64,000 bases of DNA from Epiperipatus broadwayi (GCA_028023455.1 JAQFVV010000561.1:248001-312000), one strand, 5' to 3'; counted from the first letter of the stretch, positions 1 through 14,168 are shown. Numbers and translations: made by a program. The notes: generated by a model not told the origin, from the sequence alone.

Positions 1-252
1 AGGATCTATATAAATCCCTTTCTTAGGAGCTTTGAGGACACACTTCCTGGGATTTTGATTCCTCTACTTAATGAAAAAATCACCCACATCTCCTACATGG
101 ATGATGTGGTGGTATTTCTCAAATCACATGAAGAAATAAACATCCTTGAAGGCCTATTACATCACTATGGTCAGACATATGGGCTTAAGATTAACAGGAT
201 CAAATCGGAAATTTGTAATATTAAAACAGCTAACAGGACAACGGGATCATGA
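1..252 (+). pseudogene. LINE reverse transcriptase palm fragment (YMDD motif)
   Basis: This open frame is continuous from the window edge. It contains the segment before RT motif C and the YMDD catalytic pair in a hydrophobic context (YMDDVVVFL), followed by the motif D-like region HHYGQTYGLKINRIKSE. It ends at a stop near 250. The frame enters from outside the window, so the TTG at 55 is only an internal codon and not a start. The protein copied LINE RNA at a nicked target site when the family was active. Here it is an interior fragment of a broken ORF2. Confidence 0.8.
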
Positions 253-881
253 CAAGCTATGCCTCAGCATTTCTTGGGATTCAATATGTCCCTATCCCCC
301 ATGGCAATGAGGATGGAAATACAACAAAGACTACTAAACAAAATAGACATCACTATAACATGTCACTCAAGAATATACATAACCACATTTGGAAAGATAT
401 CACTCCTCAATACCCTCATACTTCCCAAGATCATATATTATCTTATGGGCTTTAAATCAACAGAAGCTTTCATTAAAAAGTAGAATCCCACTGCCTGTGA
501 CTCTGTAGAGGTGGGTGCAGATCATTTATCAGTCTGCACACTATTCAAAAGCCGAGAGACATGAATGGACTGGGACTTCATTCAATAAAAGTATTTGCAA
601 TACAGAGAACTTACAATATAATCTTCAAACTTTATTCTGACTGCAAGACATTCCAATGCCCACTCCCACAGGAACTAGTTCTTCCCACAGATAGACCGCT
701 CCCTCCAACGTTCATTTCCGTCTGGCTTCAGAGATCTCATACATTTTTGCTTACATCATACCTTCCGCAACTATGTTCAGCTCAAAAATAACCTATTGAG
801 GCTTTCAACCTACCCAACTCAAATTCCCAGAGGGCACACTTCCCCATTGACATAAATAAACTGCGTAAACTAGCCCGTAGA

Positions 882-1166
882 TTGAAATTGGCACCTAAAC
901 ATACAGACTTCCTTCTCAAAATTAACCTTGGTAGCCTCTCCACCACTACATTTCTTAATAAAAGAGGCTTCCAAATAGATCCTATCTGCTGTCTCTGTCT
1001 TTTCAATCTGAAGGATATTGACCATATCCTTTGCCATTGCCACATCAGGCAGGGACTGAGACAGAGCTTCCAGAAACACATTAAACATAATGGCCTGGAT
1101 CTAACATCACTTCAAGGGCTTTTAAATAGAGGTATTTTGCTGAAGTCAAGCTTGCCACATACATAA
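882..1166 (+). pseudogene. LINE ORF2 C-terminal domain with CCHC-like knuckle
   Basis: The 94-codon frame carries the block LAPKHTDFLLKINLGSL followed by paired cysteines, a histidine and a last cysteine in the order C-x2-C-x7-H-x4-C. That is the usual C-terminal zinc-binding element of L1/Tx1-type ORF2 proteins. The same block, with its cysteines and histidine conserved, occurs on the minus strand at 10626-10889 in copy B, which supports real protein ancestry. The upstream frame is broken, so the domain is no longer joined to the RT. Confidence 0.72.
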
Positions 1167-1640
1167 ACTTTGCCATCTGGCTGACCAGATGCAAGATAAT
1201 TTTTCAAAAATCACCATCTGATGAACTTAATAACTGCTTCCTTGACATAATTAAAAATATCCAAGAAACAGACAAGAGAGAGGCAGATCCATACCTAGCC
1301 ATATTAATCTGGGAATACACAACTTGCCTAAACAACACCTGACCAACCATCCCCTAAATAATTTATATGAAAATAACTATTAAAAATAATAAAACCCTCC
1401 CACTATAGCTCACCAAAACAGGGCTCACTAACAATAGTATCTCGTTATAGGCTAGACAAATGATGCATTCACATTGTACCCATAGATTAAGTTCTTTACT
1501 AACTATCACTTTATATTCTACTAACATTTGGATCATTCCTTTGTATATATCATCTTGTAATCTCACCTAGTTAAAGCGTGTTTTCTTTGCATTCGCCTAT
1601 AGGTCAAATAAAATTATTTTGAAAGATAAAAGTATTGAAT

Positions 1641-4600
1641 TAGATTTTAATAAAAAAGTCCTCCCCCCTAAAAAAACTAATGGAACTCTAAATGATAATT
1701 ATGTATATATAAAGTTTTATAAAATGCTCTTCCACAGGCTTCAATTTTCTAATCTATTTTATTTATCAATGATTTCCAAAACAAAATTAAAAAAAAAATT
1801 TCTGTGCTGGTGACACAGATATATCACTTTTGTCAAATATATCCTGCTGTTAGTAAGATCATAAAAGTTTGTATATTTTTTGTGAAGATTATCTTTAATT
1901 CTGTGATATATAATGTTCAGCTTTTAATGTACAAGATAGTATATCATAAAGCAGGGCTGCTCGTGTGGTCATGCATTTGTGTGGGACACAAAGGCACTTC
2001 ACTACTGGGTCACCAAGATAATTAATAAAATGTATATGTAAATAAAATTGTTTACAAATTATTTTTGAATGTATTTTTTTTAATTTAAATATAAGAGGAA
2101 ATATTTCTTTACTTAAACCTATTTGTGACAATTACCCCACCTTTAAATTTGTAAATGCTATCTCAAAACATACTACATGTATATTCTTATTATTATACTA
2201 AACTGAATAAATCATTACCATTTTATCATGATAAGTAATAAAACTTATATGTAAACATTTAGATTTTCATATTTATAGACACATTCTGAATGTAAATATT
2301 TATTATTTAAATATAAGAGAAATATTTCTTTATTTAAACTTATTGTGGCAGTTGCTCCGTCTTCAAAATATAGTTCATACTTTCTCTACTATTGCACAAA
2401 ACTGAACAATCAGGTGCTCTTTCCTCACTATAATTAATACAATTTATATGTAAAAAATGTTTAAATTTACCAATCATTTTTATTTAAAAATCCTAATTTA
2501 TATTAAAAGTAACATAATATTATTAATAATTTACTTAAAAATAAATTTTATTTTAAAAAAATGTTGTTTTATAATTACAGTAATTATGTATCTGATGAAA
2601 TGATCTTTATCAATAAGGTTTTGCAAGTTTTAAATGTGTTGTAAACTTAGAAATGCTGGTAGAATGTCCACTTCTGATATGTCAGGTCTTGCATTTTCTT
2701 GGATGCATTTTTAAGTAAAAATTTGCAATTGATTCACACTAAAGTTCAAATGTAAGAAAAACAAAATGAATAGAAAACATAATTTTTAAAAACATATTAT
2801 TGCATGCTAAATTATTTAATACTTAACAAATTTTACAAGAAAGTTTTATTATTGAATGAAAACAAGTGAAAGTATTTTTATGTAATACATTGTCTATTTA
2901 TATATTTATAAATGGGGGTTTATTCCTTTCTTTATATAAAATGCAAACAAGTTTTGTGTCTGGCAATTCTGATGTAAAAATAATGTATGGATTTGGAAAA
3001 CAAGGATTTTTTTTTTTAACAAGAAGGTGTTAATGGGATGTAAGAATTATATCATCTGCATTATTTAAACTTGATCTAGTTCAGTGGTCCTAATAAAATA
3101 TAAACAATGTAAAAAAAATTTAAAATTTGGATTATATATATCATAAATTATAGTTTCTGATAGTGGAATAACACCAGATAAAAAATAAATAGTAGTGTTA
3201 GTATAAATATATTATTATTATTATTGAAGGAATATAATTTTGTTAATAACTTTATGCTTGAGAGATTTTCAATTGTTTGCAAACAAACAACTACTTTTAA
3301 TTACTGACCTTCTGGTTAAAGTTGATCTAAATATTGATTAAGAAAGAATAATGGAGATAATCCAGGTGCCAAGCTCTCTTGCTCTTTGCTATGAAGGATG
3401 AAGGTTCCAAACAATCATATTTTGAATGTATATAATATTTTTAATAACCAACTAAGTAACTTATATATTATATAATTAATTATAAAATATCAGATCCAGT
3501 CTGAGAAAAGGAGGGGAACAGTGCAATGTTTTCATTGCTATTATTTTTATTTTACATTGAAATTGGTTTATTTAAAAAGATTTTAATAGAAAGATTTTTA
3601 ATCAAAATGGCATGACAAGTCTAATAAAATATGTTTTATTTTAGCATGTGTTTTAGTCTCCATGTTTATTTTTTAGAAATAAATGAATAAAACATGTAAG
3701 GTATTTATTTACTGAACATGTTAAATGACTAAATCTATATTTTCAAGTTTTTCTAATGAAAATTCTGAAAAAAATTGTCTTTTAAAATTTTATTTGATAG
3801 AATGAAAGAATACACTAAAATGTACCTTGAACACAAGTGCTTCTTAGTCACATGATGGGTGTGTCATATATTAAATACACATGCCATTTTCTCATGTAAT
3901 TCTGGAAAGGTTCTGGATTAAAATTTAGTGTATTTTTCTAATTTATTACTAATTAGCTCTAACATAATTTACAGAAACACCTATTTTGATAAACTGGATG
4001 AAAGTACTCAAAATTGTGATTACATAAGTCTTATATATTTATTGCAGAATAAAGCATTCTAATTTTCAGATAAACTGCTCATACTAAATTTCTGTAAGTA
4101 TATTTGAATATCAGTCTGAAAAAAGTATTGCTGACATATTCAAGTTCCATTTCCTTACAGTGATAGACCCATTCCCTTTACATGTTCTTTTATCAGATGC
4201 CATAAAACAAATTGCTTCACAGAGAAAATATAAAAACTTATTAAGTAAACCAGAGCTTAACTTACAAACATAATGTTATCCTTTTATGAATGAGTCAAAT
4301 CTAGATTCTCTTTCTGGATGTTCAATCATGAAACAGACAAAATATTTTGGAATAAAATGACATTGCTTGAGAGGACTCAAATTTTTGTTTCCAGAACCAA
4401 CAATAAATGTAGATGGAATTTATTTTATAGACATTACTGGAGTATCATTGACAGTTTAAGGGTGACCATGTTAAGAATTTAGCAGTTCAAATAAAATTAT
4501 GAACTACATAATTAATAATGGCATATTTATACATTTAACGAAGCAAAAATAAATATAATATTTGGTTAGAATTTCAATAGATTTTTTAATAATGATCATG

Positions 4601-7600
4601 AAAAGCTATCTGCCTTTAAAATTAAAAAGAAAATCTATAGCTAAATCGAAATACGTATTCTAGATTTAAATTATTGTCCAGTAAAACACAGATTAAAGTA
4701 TTGTAATATGATTACAGATAAGTTGAACTCAACATCATATGTTGAATATTCTATTATTGCATTAAAACTACTTGAATTTTAAAAAAAAATTATTAATAAT
4801 ATATGAAATGTTTTTATTTATTTGAAATGATAAGTAGTTTTAGAAGTAGAAACTTTTTACCTTAAATCTGAGAAGACTTATTAAAACCAAATAATGATTA
4901 AAATGACTACACTATTTAATTTAAATTTTTATATTCTTTTATAAAATTGTGATCAGTTATCAAAGTGTTTATTCACCATGGTAGTTGGACATGGCAATAA
5001 TTGAATTGAAAGTTGATGATATAATTGTTGAAAGTAGTCAATAAACATATCTAATTTTTAATTTTTTTTATAAATTATTTGGATATTTTTCAAAATGAGG
5101 AAAAGACTAATATTAGAGCAGAATTAAGAAATTATTGATTTTCTCATTACTGCACAATGGTACATTGCCATTAAGTAATAACATTAATTATTTAAAAGTA
5201 AAAGTAGGGAACATCTGTTATATTTAGAATATAATTAACTAAAACAAATTCATATTTAGAATAAGAGTTTTCATTTCAATTCATAGAATGAAAAAATAAA
5301 TCAAAACACTAAATATTTGTTGTCGGGATTAAAACAAAATAAAACGTATTACATATTTAATTTTAATTATTAATTTAATTATATAAACAAGAAATCTGAT
5401 GAGCTTTCAATTTCATCATCATGTACAATATATTTTTATGATGATTCCTGTAATACATGAATCTTTGACAAATTGCTCTGTAGTATGCATGCATTTCAGA
5501 AATAATTTCTTTCATAAGCTTTTTTGGAATACTACCAACAATCTAGGCAAATATAACAGCAACCTGAATTAGAACACAACTGTAATGATGATCAGTTTGG
5601 CATCATTTAGAGGAATTCATATTATAAATTAGCCTATTCCCATATTGATACATGCTAAATAAGGCTAATCTCATTTTATTAAAAATGTTAATTAAGAAAT
5701 CTAACATAATATATAATAAATAGATTAATACATTTTTAATTTGTCAACGCCAATCATAATATGCAATACATTTTTACTATGACTGCCAAACTATATCAAA
5801 TTATTGTTAAATTGTTCTAAAATATGCAGGTTAGTCACTATTATGGTATTAATATAAGTTATGCAGTTGATTTCTTGGTGTGGATGCTAGAATGATGTAA
5901 GCAGAAGATGAAGAAAAAAGTTACTCTTAAAATATATGCAAACTGCAAAGTATTTTATCACTGTTTTTATGTAATGTGGCAAAGATAGTAAAAATGTAAT
6001 GATATAAATTTATTTAATTTATTTTTATAGATATAAAACCTTAATTATATATTTTTATTATATATAAAATATTTATAACAATTTAAATCATCTGATTTAG
6101 ATTTTTGAATCAATAAATTTCATGTCACAAGCTGTTTTTGCTCTCAGCTTTTTGCTTCATGACATTTTCAATATTATTTTTCACTAAATTTATTTTTTGG
6201 GAAACAATATTTAATTTTCAATTTTTCTTTTTTTTTTTTTAAATTAAAAAAAATGTATAAATGTATATACAAACATTAAAAGTTGCAGAGCTTTAATAGT
6301 GTGGGATAAACAAATAAATTGCTTAAAAAATTTCAATTCTGAGTTTTTAATTTTTGTTTTCTAGTGCAATTAAATACAACTTTCACTTTTTTTAGTAGTC
6401 CACAGTATTTTATTTAAATGTTTTAAAATTTGTAAAAATAGAGTTAATCTGTAAGTTTTTATGTATTTTGATTTTTTGAATAATTAGATAATATTGATGA
6501 CATTCATAATCAAAAAAACACTTCACGTTTGTTTTGGACTATTTGTAATCTCCCTTTTGTTTATTTTATTTATATATTATATTTATGAATATATTTTAAT
6601 ATGTTATAGTAAAATAAACTTGTATTTACTTATATGTTAAAAAATTTACTCAATTTCCTTATTTGTTATTAAGATTTAAAATGTTTTATATGCATACAAA
6701 ATATTTATATATTACATGTCTACTGAACAGTTTTGAAATAACCTTTATACATCTTTAAGATTATGTATGTATTCACCATGTCCTAATATATTTATCTTTA
6801 ATTATTCTCCAGAAAGTGTTTTTGTGATTTGATAAAATCTATTAACTTCTCCACTAATCTTAATATCAATTCATGAATCATTTATTTAAAAAGACAAGAT
6901 AAATAACTATAAATTTTACAGAAAATAATCTTCAGAAGTAGTAATCTACATTAGTCAGAGATAGTCAAATGACCTTTGTGAATAATAAATAAATAGTGTC
7001 TTAAAAGAAGAATCTCATACTACCTTGTATTTAATATAATACACCATATACACCTTAAATGACACTCTACAATGCAGTTTAACATATGATTTATTTTATT
7101 TGCTTACAGTTTCAACTATCCTTGGTTATCAAAAGCTAGATACTGTTTCCAATACAGTCTTTTCTGTCTCATTTTTCTTCTTTAGTGACAAATTATTGTA
7201 GGACCTGGTCATTGTGACTCCATCATACCATAACTGTGATAATAGTTTTGAGTGTGTGTACATATGCATTTCCATTATTTAACTACATGTACAGCATTTA
7301 TGATGCTTTTTTTTTTGTTAGCTTAAATCTCATTAATTAAGAAAGCAGTACAGACTTAGCAGACTGGAAGTCCTTAGCTGTGGACTGTTTTTTTTGAGAA
7401 AGTACATTCACTAATGAGTTTGTATGAAATTGGATTTTGGTGGGATAGGAGTTTCATTTGACAAAGATTGTATGTTTATCCACCCTTACTAAAGTGTCAC
7501 CCTGCTTTCCATGAAAATAGAATCTAGACCACATAGTCTAAAAATGGCCTTTATCATAGTCTAAGTTGTAATTTCTGGTTTATCACTTATTATAGCAATA

Positions 7601-8899
7601 AAAATAATAACAACAGTAGACATAATATCAATAATAATTATAGAGCAGGAGCCAGTGGTAAAATAAGTTAAGCTTTATACATTTATTTTCCCATAAATAT
7701 AAATATATAAAATTTGTAAACTTGTTGCTTACTTATGAAAACCAAAATAAAAAACCACCCTGATGGGCAAAGAGCTATGAAGATTTAAGGTTAATATCAC
7801 TGATCTTACTAAAACTTATTTTCCAAAGAAAGGTTAAGAGAACAGGTGTTTCTAATGAAATACTATAAAAGTGGCAGTTATAAAGTGATTTATATAGTGT
7901 TTTTATTAATTTTATCAAGAGATTTAATTCAGTATTGTTTGAAATTATTTGGTTATCCACCCAAATTTATTTAACATTATACAGATTCTACATGATGGAG
8001 TGAAAGAAAATAATATTGTTATTACTACAGATGAAAACTTTGGAGATATTGACTTAAAAGTGATGTTAAATGGAGATCCACTTTTTTGAAACATTTTTCA
8101 ATTTTTATGACATAGGAGACTTAATAAAATAGGGATTAAAATATGGTACATGTTTGATGATGGAATTTATAATTTGAATTGATTATTAGTGAAAACATGT
8201 ACTTTTTTCAAATTCTGGATTTATTATATAGGCAGTTCAAAAGACAATTTGCAGAATGTATTTAATGGCTGTAATGGTTTGAATGCTACATGTAAAGAAT
8301 TTGTTTAATAATTAGTGTTCCAAAAATTCTGTCAGTTAATGATGTAAGAAATTTCTTTAGCAACTTTTAACTTGGATGATTATTAACTTGATATTACAAA
8401 TCAGTTAAATGGACTCAGAAGATGTTGTACAACACAGATATGAATATGTTGCTGTGTTTTTAATAAGTTAAAAGGTAGACTATTTTATACAGTAAATTAC
8501 TATTGGAAGTAGTTAGTTATATATATGGCCATTACTTTTTCTAATTTATAGTATGGAAATCAATTTAATATAAAGACCTTCAAGAACATTCACTTAAGGA
8601 TTCTGCACAAATATTTAAAAATACCAAGCAAAGGTCATAAAAACAATCATTATGTTTTTCAACTTGCTGAATGTGTATCTAAAGAATTCATTATTGTAAA
8701 ATCATATTCACTTTGGATTTAACATGTAAAATGAATAGACAATGCAAACTTCCTAAAAAGTATTCTATGCTGGACTTGAACATAATTTTTATGAGAGAGT
8801 GAGAGCAAATAGAGTATAGTGAAGAGTTTAAATTAGACAATGTGTTCAACTATATCAGAAAAAAGTTTTCGACTGAAAAAAATAAAAATCATTATTTAT
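1641..8899. other. AT-rich non-coding stretch
   Basis: No reading frame with recognisable protein character was found. The sequence is very AT-rich, with short A and T homopolymers and frequent ATTTA/TAAAT words. The only structure I could support is a degenerate direct repeat at 2075-2480, listed separately. Low-level ancient repeats may remain undetected by eye. Confidence 0.6.
2075..2480. repeat. Degenerate direct repeat, two units of about 225 bp
   Basis: The segment with TTTAAATATAAGAG followed by AAATATTTCTTTA starts near 2080 and recurs near 2306. The downstream parts align as well: a run ending in aaactgaa..atca, then ataa..aacttatatgtaaa. A partial third unit may lie just upstream at about 1985-2075. 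The units differ at many positions, so this is an old tandem duplication. Confidence 0.55.
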
Positions 8900-9670
8900 A
8901 AATGAGATATTTATTTTATATAGGGTAATGTTTTTATAAACTGTAATAGTAATAATCAGTCATTAAGCTAATACACTTTGTGAATTTTTAACTATAATGA
9001 ATACTCTCACTTCCAAATACAAGATAAAATCTTTGTGAAAAGATAGAATTAATCAATCTATCGTTTCTACCCAAATGTTTATGTATGGACAAATCTTAAG
9101 CATTTGGGATGAGAGTGTGAAGATGTTAAGAAATCACTTTAAATTACCTTTACTATGCCTGAATAAATGACACTTGTGAAATTTATTAGAATTTACAATA
9201 CATCATTCTTAGTTGAAATTAAACATATATAAATGAGATATTTATTTTATATAGTGCAATGTTTTTATAAACTGTGTTTGGAAGTGAGAGTATTCATTTA
9301 TAGTTAAAAATCCACAAAGCACATGTGCATTAGCTTAATGGATGATTATTACTATTATAGTTTATAAAAACATTGTGCTATATAAAATAAATATCTCATT
9401 TATGTATGTTTAATTTCAGGTAAATGTATTGTAAATTCTAGTAAATTTCATAAGCATCATTTATTCAGGCATAGTAAAAGTAATTTAAAGTGATTGCTTA
9501 ACATCTTCACACTCTCATTCCCAAATGCTTAAAATTTGCTCATACATAAATGTTTGGGTAGAAAGGAAAGATGGATTCATTCTATCTTTTCACAAAGACT
9601 TTATCTTGTGTTTTGAAGTGAGAGAATTCGTTTATAGTTAAAAATCCACAAAGAGCATGTGCATTAGCTT
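8900..9670. repeat. Head-to-head array of a ~330 bp repeat (P-Q-R blocks)
   Basis: Three blocks recur. P contains AAATGAGATATTTATTTTAT, Q contains GAATACTCTCACTTCC, and R contains the segment between them with CTACCCAAA. P, Q, R, P run forward at 8900, 8960, 9020 and 9231. Q, P, R, Q then run in reverse at about 9276, 9359, 9403 and 9613. The forward period P to P is 331 bp. The polarity switches at about 9275, so the whole forms a long imperfect palindrome with circularly permuted arms. No protein coding is visible. Confidence 0.75.
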
Positions 9671-9861
9671 AAAAAGCAACATTGTAAAATATGAAATAAG
9701 TACAAAAATAGATGAGCATGTTTATATGTGGACAAATTTATGGTTCAGAGTTTGATATATAAAGACATCATAAAACTCATTCCTAAAGTAGTTTTTTTTT
9801 TACTTTTTCTTTTAATTTTCTCATTGGAGTTAGAATGGCCATATTAATTCATGGGTGCTGT

Positions 9862-10037
<176 letters not shown>

Positions 10038-11750
10038 TCAAAGATAGATATTTATTAAGGCTTCAAAAAGGTTACATTAGATTTTACATAATCTGATTGC
10101 AATAGATTACAGGAGCAATCATGCCTATAGTTTTTTGATTTCAATAGTTCTACTTGTAATGAATTCACTTGTAAATTCCACACATGCTTTTATTGCCCTT
10201 GTTATTTTTATTGAGGTATGACCATTGTAGTCTATTAATTAATATGTATTAATAATATTAGGTGATTACTTGGAAAGTATCTGGATGATTGAACAATATC
10301 TATTGTTATACTTGTGAAGTTGTGATTGATTGTTGCTTATTTAAGCCAGTGTACTCTGGTTATAGATTGGAAGGTTGTTTTATAAGTGACTATGTTGCAG
10401 CTAAATTGTCTGAAGCAATACTTTTGCAATATCCAGCTCATAATTATTGTAGTTTGTTTTTAAAGGTAGCTGGATGATGTCTAGTATTATTTCTGAATGT
10501 GAAGCTGCAATGAGTACACCAGTATGTAGATAATAGGAATGTAACTACCTGAACTGTGGGTGTAGAAGATTTTTATATGATTCATAATGTTTTTATTGAG
10601 ATGTTTTGCCAACAATAAGTATCCATCATGACTTTATGAGTATTAGATAGAGCTTGGCAGGTGTAAAATATGTGCTGATGTGTTTTGTCTGCTGTATGAC
10701 AAAGATTGCAGAAAGGATCAATATTGGTGGATAGATGTGAAAGTGAAAAAAATATAAGGTTGGTAGTACTTGGAGATTGATTTTCAAGATAAAATTGAAA
10801 TATTTAGGCACTAATGACAATTTCTGAACCTTCTGAGTAATTGATGCTTGTTGATTATTAGTTTGGTGTGAGTGTTCTTGTAGAGGCATCTGGATTTAAT
10901 AAATTGTAGATTTTCCAGTATGTGTATTTGTTGATAGATTTAATATGTATTTGGCGAGATATTTTTGTAACTGACTGTATAAGGAATGGCATATATTCAC
11001 ATTATGGTAGTGGTCAATCTATTGGAGTGACTGTAAGCAAGCATGAAAGTGCAGGAAACTGCCTTATGGTTGATGTTATGAGATTAATGGGTTTTTTTTG
11101 CATATGAAATGTGTGAATAGTGTGAAAGCCTAGTCCATTGTGAGTGGATGTTCTAATAAGGCATTTAGCTGATATTGCAACAGATTTCTGCCCCATAACA
11201 TTTTGAAAATTTTATTATGGGGGGCAGTAGACAATTTTTGTAATAATAAGCATGTTGAATAATTGAACTTTGGAGTAAATAGAGAGATAGGCCTTTGCAA
11301 GGGAGATGATAATTCTGGTGCTTTATTCCTTTAATCATCAAAAACAATGTTGGTTCCTGATCAATTATTTGAGATGGTATGTCTTTTGGTTCTACATTCT
11401 TATGTAGCATAACTAAATACAAACTGTTTCCATATATTGCTATGAGTGTATTTGGCAGTAAGTTTGGCTGAAATTGAAGAACTATCTCAAATGGATCTAT
11501 TAATTTAATAAAGTCTTCAATTTTGTAGTTTAAGTAGGTATTCTTCAGTGTACCATTTATAACATTGTGTCTATTCAGATTAACTACTACTAATGCATAG
11601 TAATCAAAGATCCTGATTTCTTTCTGAAAACTATCCCTTAACTCTTGTGTTTTAAATTCTAGAACAATGTATCTAGGATTTGGATGATCAGCTATACAAT
11701 GAACTGATTCCCATAAGTTTTTGGCTGTAAGTAGATTGAAGAATATTTAT
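10038..11750 (-). mobile_element. Tx1/L1-like LINE, copy B, rearranged
   Basis: On the minus strand the blocks appear in ORF2 order. First comes an RT thumb block with RIIISLAKAYLSIYSKVQLF (about 11310-11230), then FKMLWG, then GLGFHTIHTF near 11130. The C-terminal block LVPKYFNFILKINL is near 10800. The cysteine-histidine knuckle CNLCHTADKTHQHIFYTC is near 10650-10710. Each block matches copy A. The frame shifts repeatedly. Upstream of the thumb, at 11165-11746, is a different open frame that is not RT palm sequence, so the catalytic part of ORF2 is missing, probably through internal deletion. The 3' end meets the (TAA)n tract at 9862-10037. Confidence 0.75.
11165..11746 (-). pseudogene. Open frame upstream of LINE B thumb, possible ORF1 remnant
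   Basis: On the minus strand a frame of about 190 codons stays open between a TAA near 11750 and the stop at 11165. An ATG lies inside it at 11422. It has mixed composition, including the segment ADHPNPRYIVLEFKTQEL followed by a hydrophobic beta-like pattern that could be an RRM fold of a LINE ORF1. The distal part overlaps the shifted RT-thumb frame. I do not recognise it with certainty. Its length in such AT-rich DNA and its strand agreement with LINE B suggest former coding sequence. Alternatives are a chance frame or part of another element. Confidence 0.4.
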
Positions 11751-12066
11751 TTTGGGAATCTATATAGGCTACAAAAATGATCTCTAATCACAATGATTAA
11801 TGATTTTTCAGTGAAGAAAAATTTGATTGAATTATATAATTCTATTCAAATCAGTCCATTAAAGGTTTCAGATATCTTTTTTAATAAATCATAATTTCAG
11901 GGCTCTTTTAACTTGTAATCCATAAAACAATATTGCTGCAAAAAATCCAATTTGATCAGGTCATTTGATGTGGATCAATGAAATCTTTGTATGCTTTAGT
12001 TTTGCTGCTATTATTTGCTTCATTACTTACTTTATATGTTTGTTCTTGCATTTTATTTTGCTACTT

Positions 12067-12127
<61 letters not shown>

Positions 12128-14168
12128 CGTGTGTGTGTGTTTGTTTTAGTACTCGTGCCATCAATTGGCATGATTATTTACTTCACTGGGAAGTAGAGGA
12201 AATTATTGCTAATCTAGGAAGGCTTTTTATTTCAAATTATCCTTTTTATGTTTAATAAATTAACTACATTTAGCCTCATCTTATTTCACAATCACAAAAA
12301 AAGAAGAAAAAACCCACAGCAATATGACTTGACTTCTATATTATGACAACAGTGCTGCCTATCTCCATAGTTACTAGAATTTTATTGTTCTCTCATATAT
12401 TACAATGTAATTTTGTACTTTATATGCAGTTCTATTGTTTCACATGATTTTGATGTAATAGCAAGGTAATTGTTTCAAATCCTAAATATTATTTAATGGA
12501 GATGTTTTTGCTCATGTAATTAGTTAGCCAAAAGTTTATCCCTACATGACATAGTATTTGCTATTGTTGCATAAAATATTTATTTTACAGCTGAACAACT
12601 AAAATTCATAGAACAAATTTTTTTTTTAATTTTTAAAGTTATAAATTTTCACAATTAAAGTTAGAATATCAAATATATTTTTATGTTAAATAAATATTCA
12701 AAGAAGAATAGCTTTTCTACCTTATTTGTTTTTTTTTTTAATGGAGTCCAAAATTTGATTTTAATTTTATTAATTTTATTTATAGTCATCAATATATATT
12801 TTTATAATGTTTGTTAAAAAATCAGTCAGTAAATAAGTAATTTTATTTCACAGGCAGTTGCCTAAATATTAATGTACATTTATTTTTCTAATAATTAATT
12901 TTTGAAGAATACATTTAACTTTCTTTTCAATAAATTCTTACTAATTTTTATGTCTGTCATTTGGTATATTTGCGTCAAGAATATCTGTTGATAATTTTAA
13001 AGACTATGAATTGTACATAGACTATAAGTTGCTGCAATTTGTACCTAGGGTTTGGGTGCCTCTTTACCATTTTTTTTCGTAAATTGTATTTACATAACAT
13101 TGCATTGTTAGATAAATAAATATATCTCAGGATAAATTATCCATCATATTTTAGCACATTATGTTATTAAAGTGCTCTTGAAAAGATTTTTTTTCCAAAG
13201 TATTTAAAAATTTTTAAAATTATATTTTATTAATTATCAAATGTTTTTTGTGTGCTTTGGAAAAGTGTTTTAATAATTTAGAAATGTTTTTTATACAAAA
13301 AATGAAGGTCTGAGATACCATAGAAAACCTTTCACTTGTCAATTGAGAATGTAATTTCATTTCATAAATTTGTAATTTTGTGTCAATACTTCAAATTTAT
13401 CATTAAAAGCTACCATTACTACTAAATTGGCTGACTAATATATCTTTTCATCAAAGGATGAACTTGTCATAACCTTCCAATATATACATATAGGTAGAGT
13501 AAAATGTAAAATACATTATAAATATTCTACCACAGAATACAGGTGCCTTTTAAACCTTTTTATAAAGAAACAATGAAACAAAATACTAGGCAATGGCCAA
13601 TCATGAGTAGTTGAGCAGTTTACATGTTTCTCTTTCCTTTTAGATAAAGATAACTATTTATTTGAAATTTGTAATTGTTTAACTAGTTTAGTGATTGACT
13701 AGTTACCCGAAAAAATATCTAAATCTGATTCTATATTTCTAAATCAAGATCATATGCATGGCAGACATATGAGTTACCATTATACCTATAACACTTTTGA
13801 TCATTAATGATACATTTGTCTATGCACATAATAAATTTGTTCATTTTGATTTAAAATTAGCTAATAAAACAACATCACTAATAAAATCCTACATTGAACC
13901 AAGATTGTAGAGTGTTGTACTTATTATGATTTAGTTTTTATTATAGGTCATAAATAGTGTTTTAAGTATATGTAATAAGAAAGTAATTTACTATTAAAGT
14001 GCCAATAATTAGCAAATATTTTCTTATGGAGAATGAAGTGTGTTATTTCCACCTGAGTAAGTCATAGAAGCAAAGTGATTCGTCCAAGAAGCAACAAAAG
14101 CAAATAAATAAAAATTAAAGAAGATACTTTTCTATTCTGCATTTTTTAAAATTTTAGGTAACAATACT
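11751..14168. other. AT-rich non-coding stretch with a compound microsatellite
   Basis: Apart from the (TA)n(GT)n tract at 12069-12142 I see no repeat family, RNA gene or coding region. The two short frames across the microsatellite (IYIYIY then CVCVCV) are products of the simple repeat. Confidence 0.6.
12069..12142. repeat. Compound (AT)n(GT)n microsatellite
   Basis: An uninterrupted AT run at 12069-12106 passes directly into a GT run with a single GC interruption, to about 12142. Confidence 0.95.

Larger units (their letters stand above)
1..1640 (+). mobile_element. Tx1/L1-like non-LTR retrotransposon (LINE), 3' part, copy A
   Basis: The window opens inside the reverse transcriptase domain of a LINE ORF2. 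Frame 1 reads through the conserved segment INPFLRSF and then the catalytic motif YMDDVVVFL near 94-120. The thumb region follows in another frame at about 259-483, with the block ISLLNTLILPKIIYYLMGF. A downstream block begins GLGLHSI near 564. The C-terminal CCHC-like knuckle (CCLCLFNLKDIDHILCHC) lies near 987-1040. The frame changes several times and has stops, so the copy is dead. The 3' UTR runs to an AATAAA-bearing end near 1609-1640. The 5' part lies outside the window. The clade call rests on motif order and on resemblance to the Tx1 group as I know it; L1 proper is the alternative. Copy B at 10038-11750 shares the same blocks. Confidence 0.8.

Noticed and set aside
1965-2015. hAT-like end (CAGGGCTGCTCGTGTGG)
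   Set aside because: Only a loose resemblance. No second end, duplication or transposase nearby.
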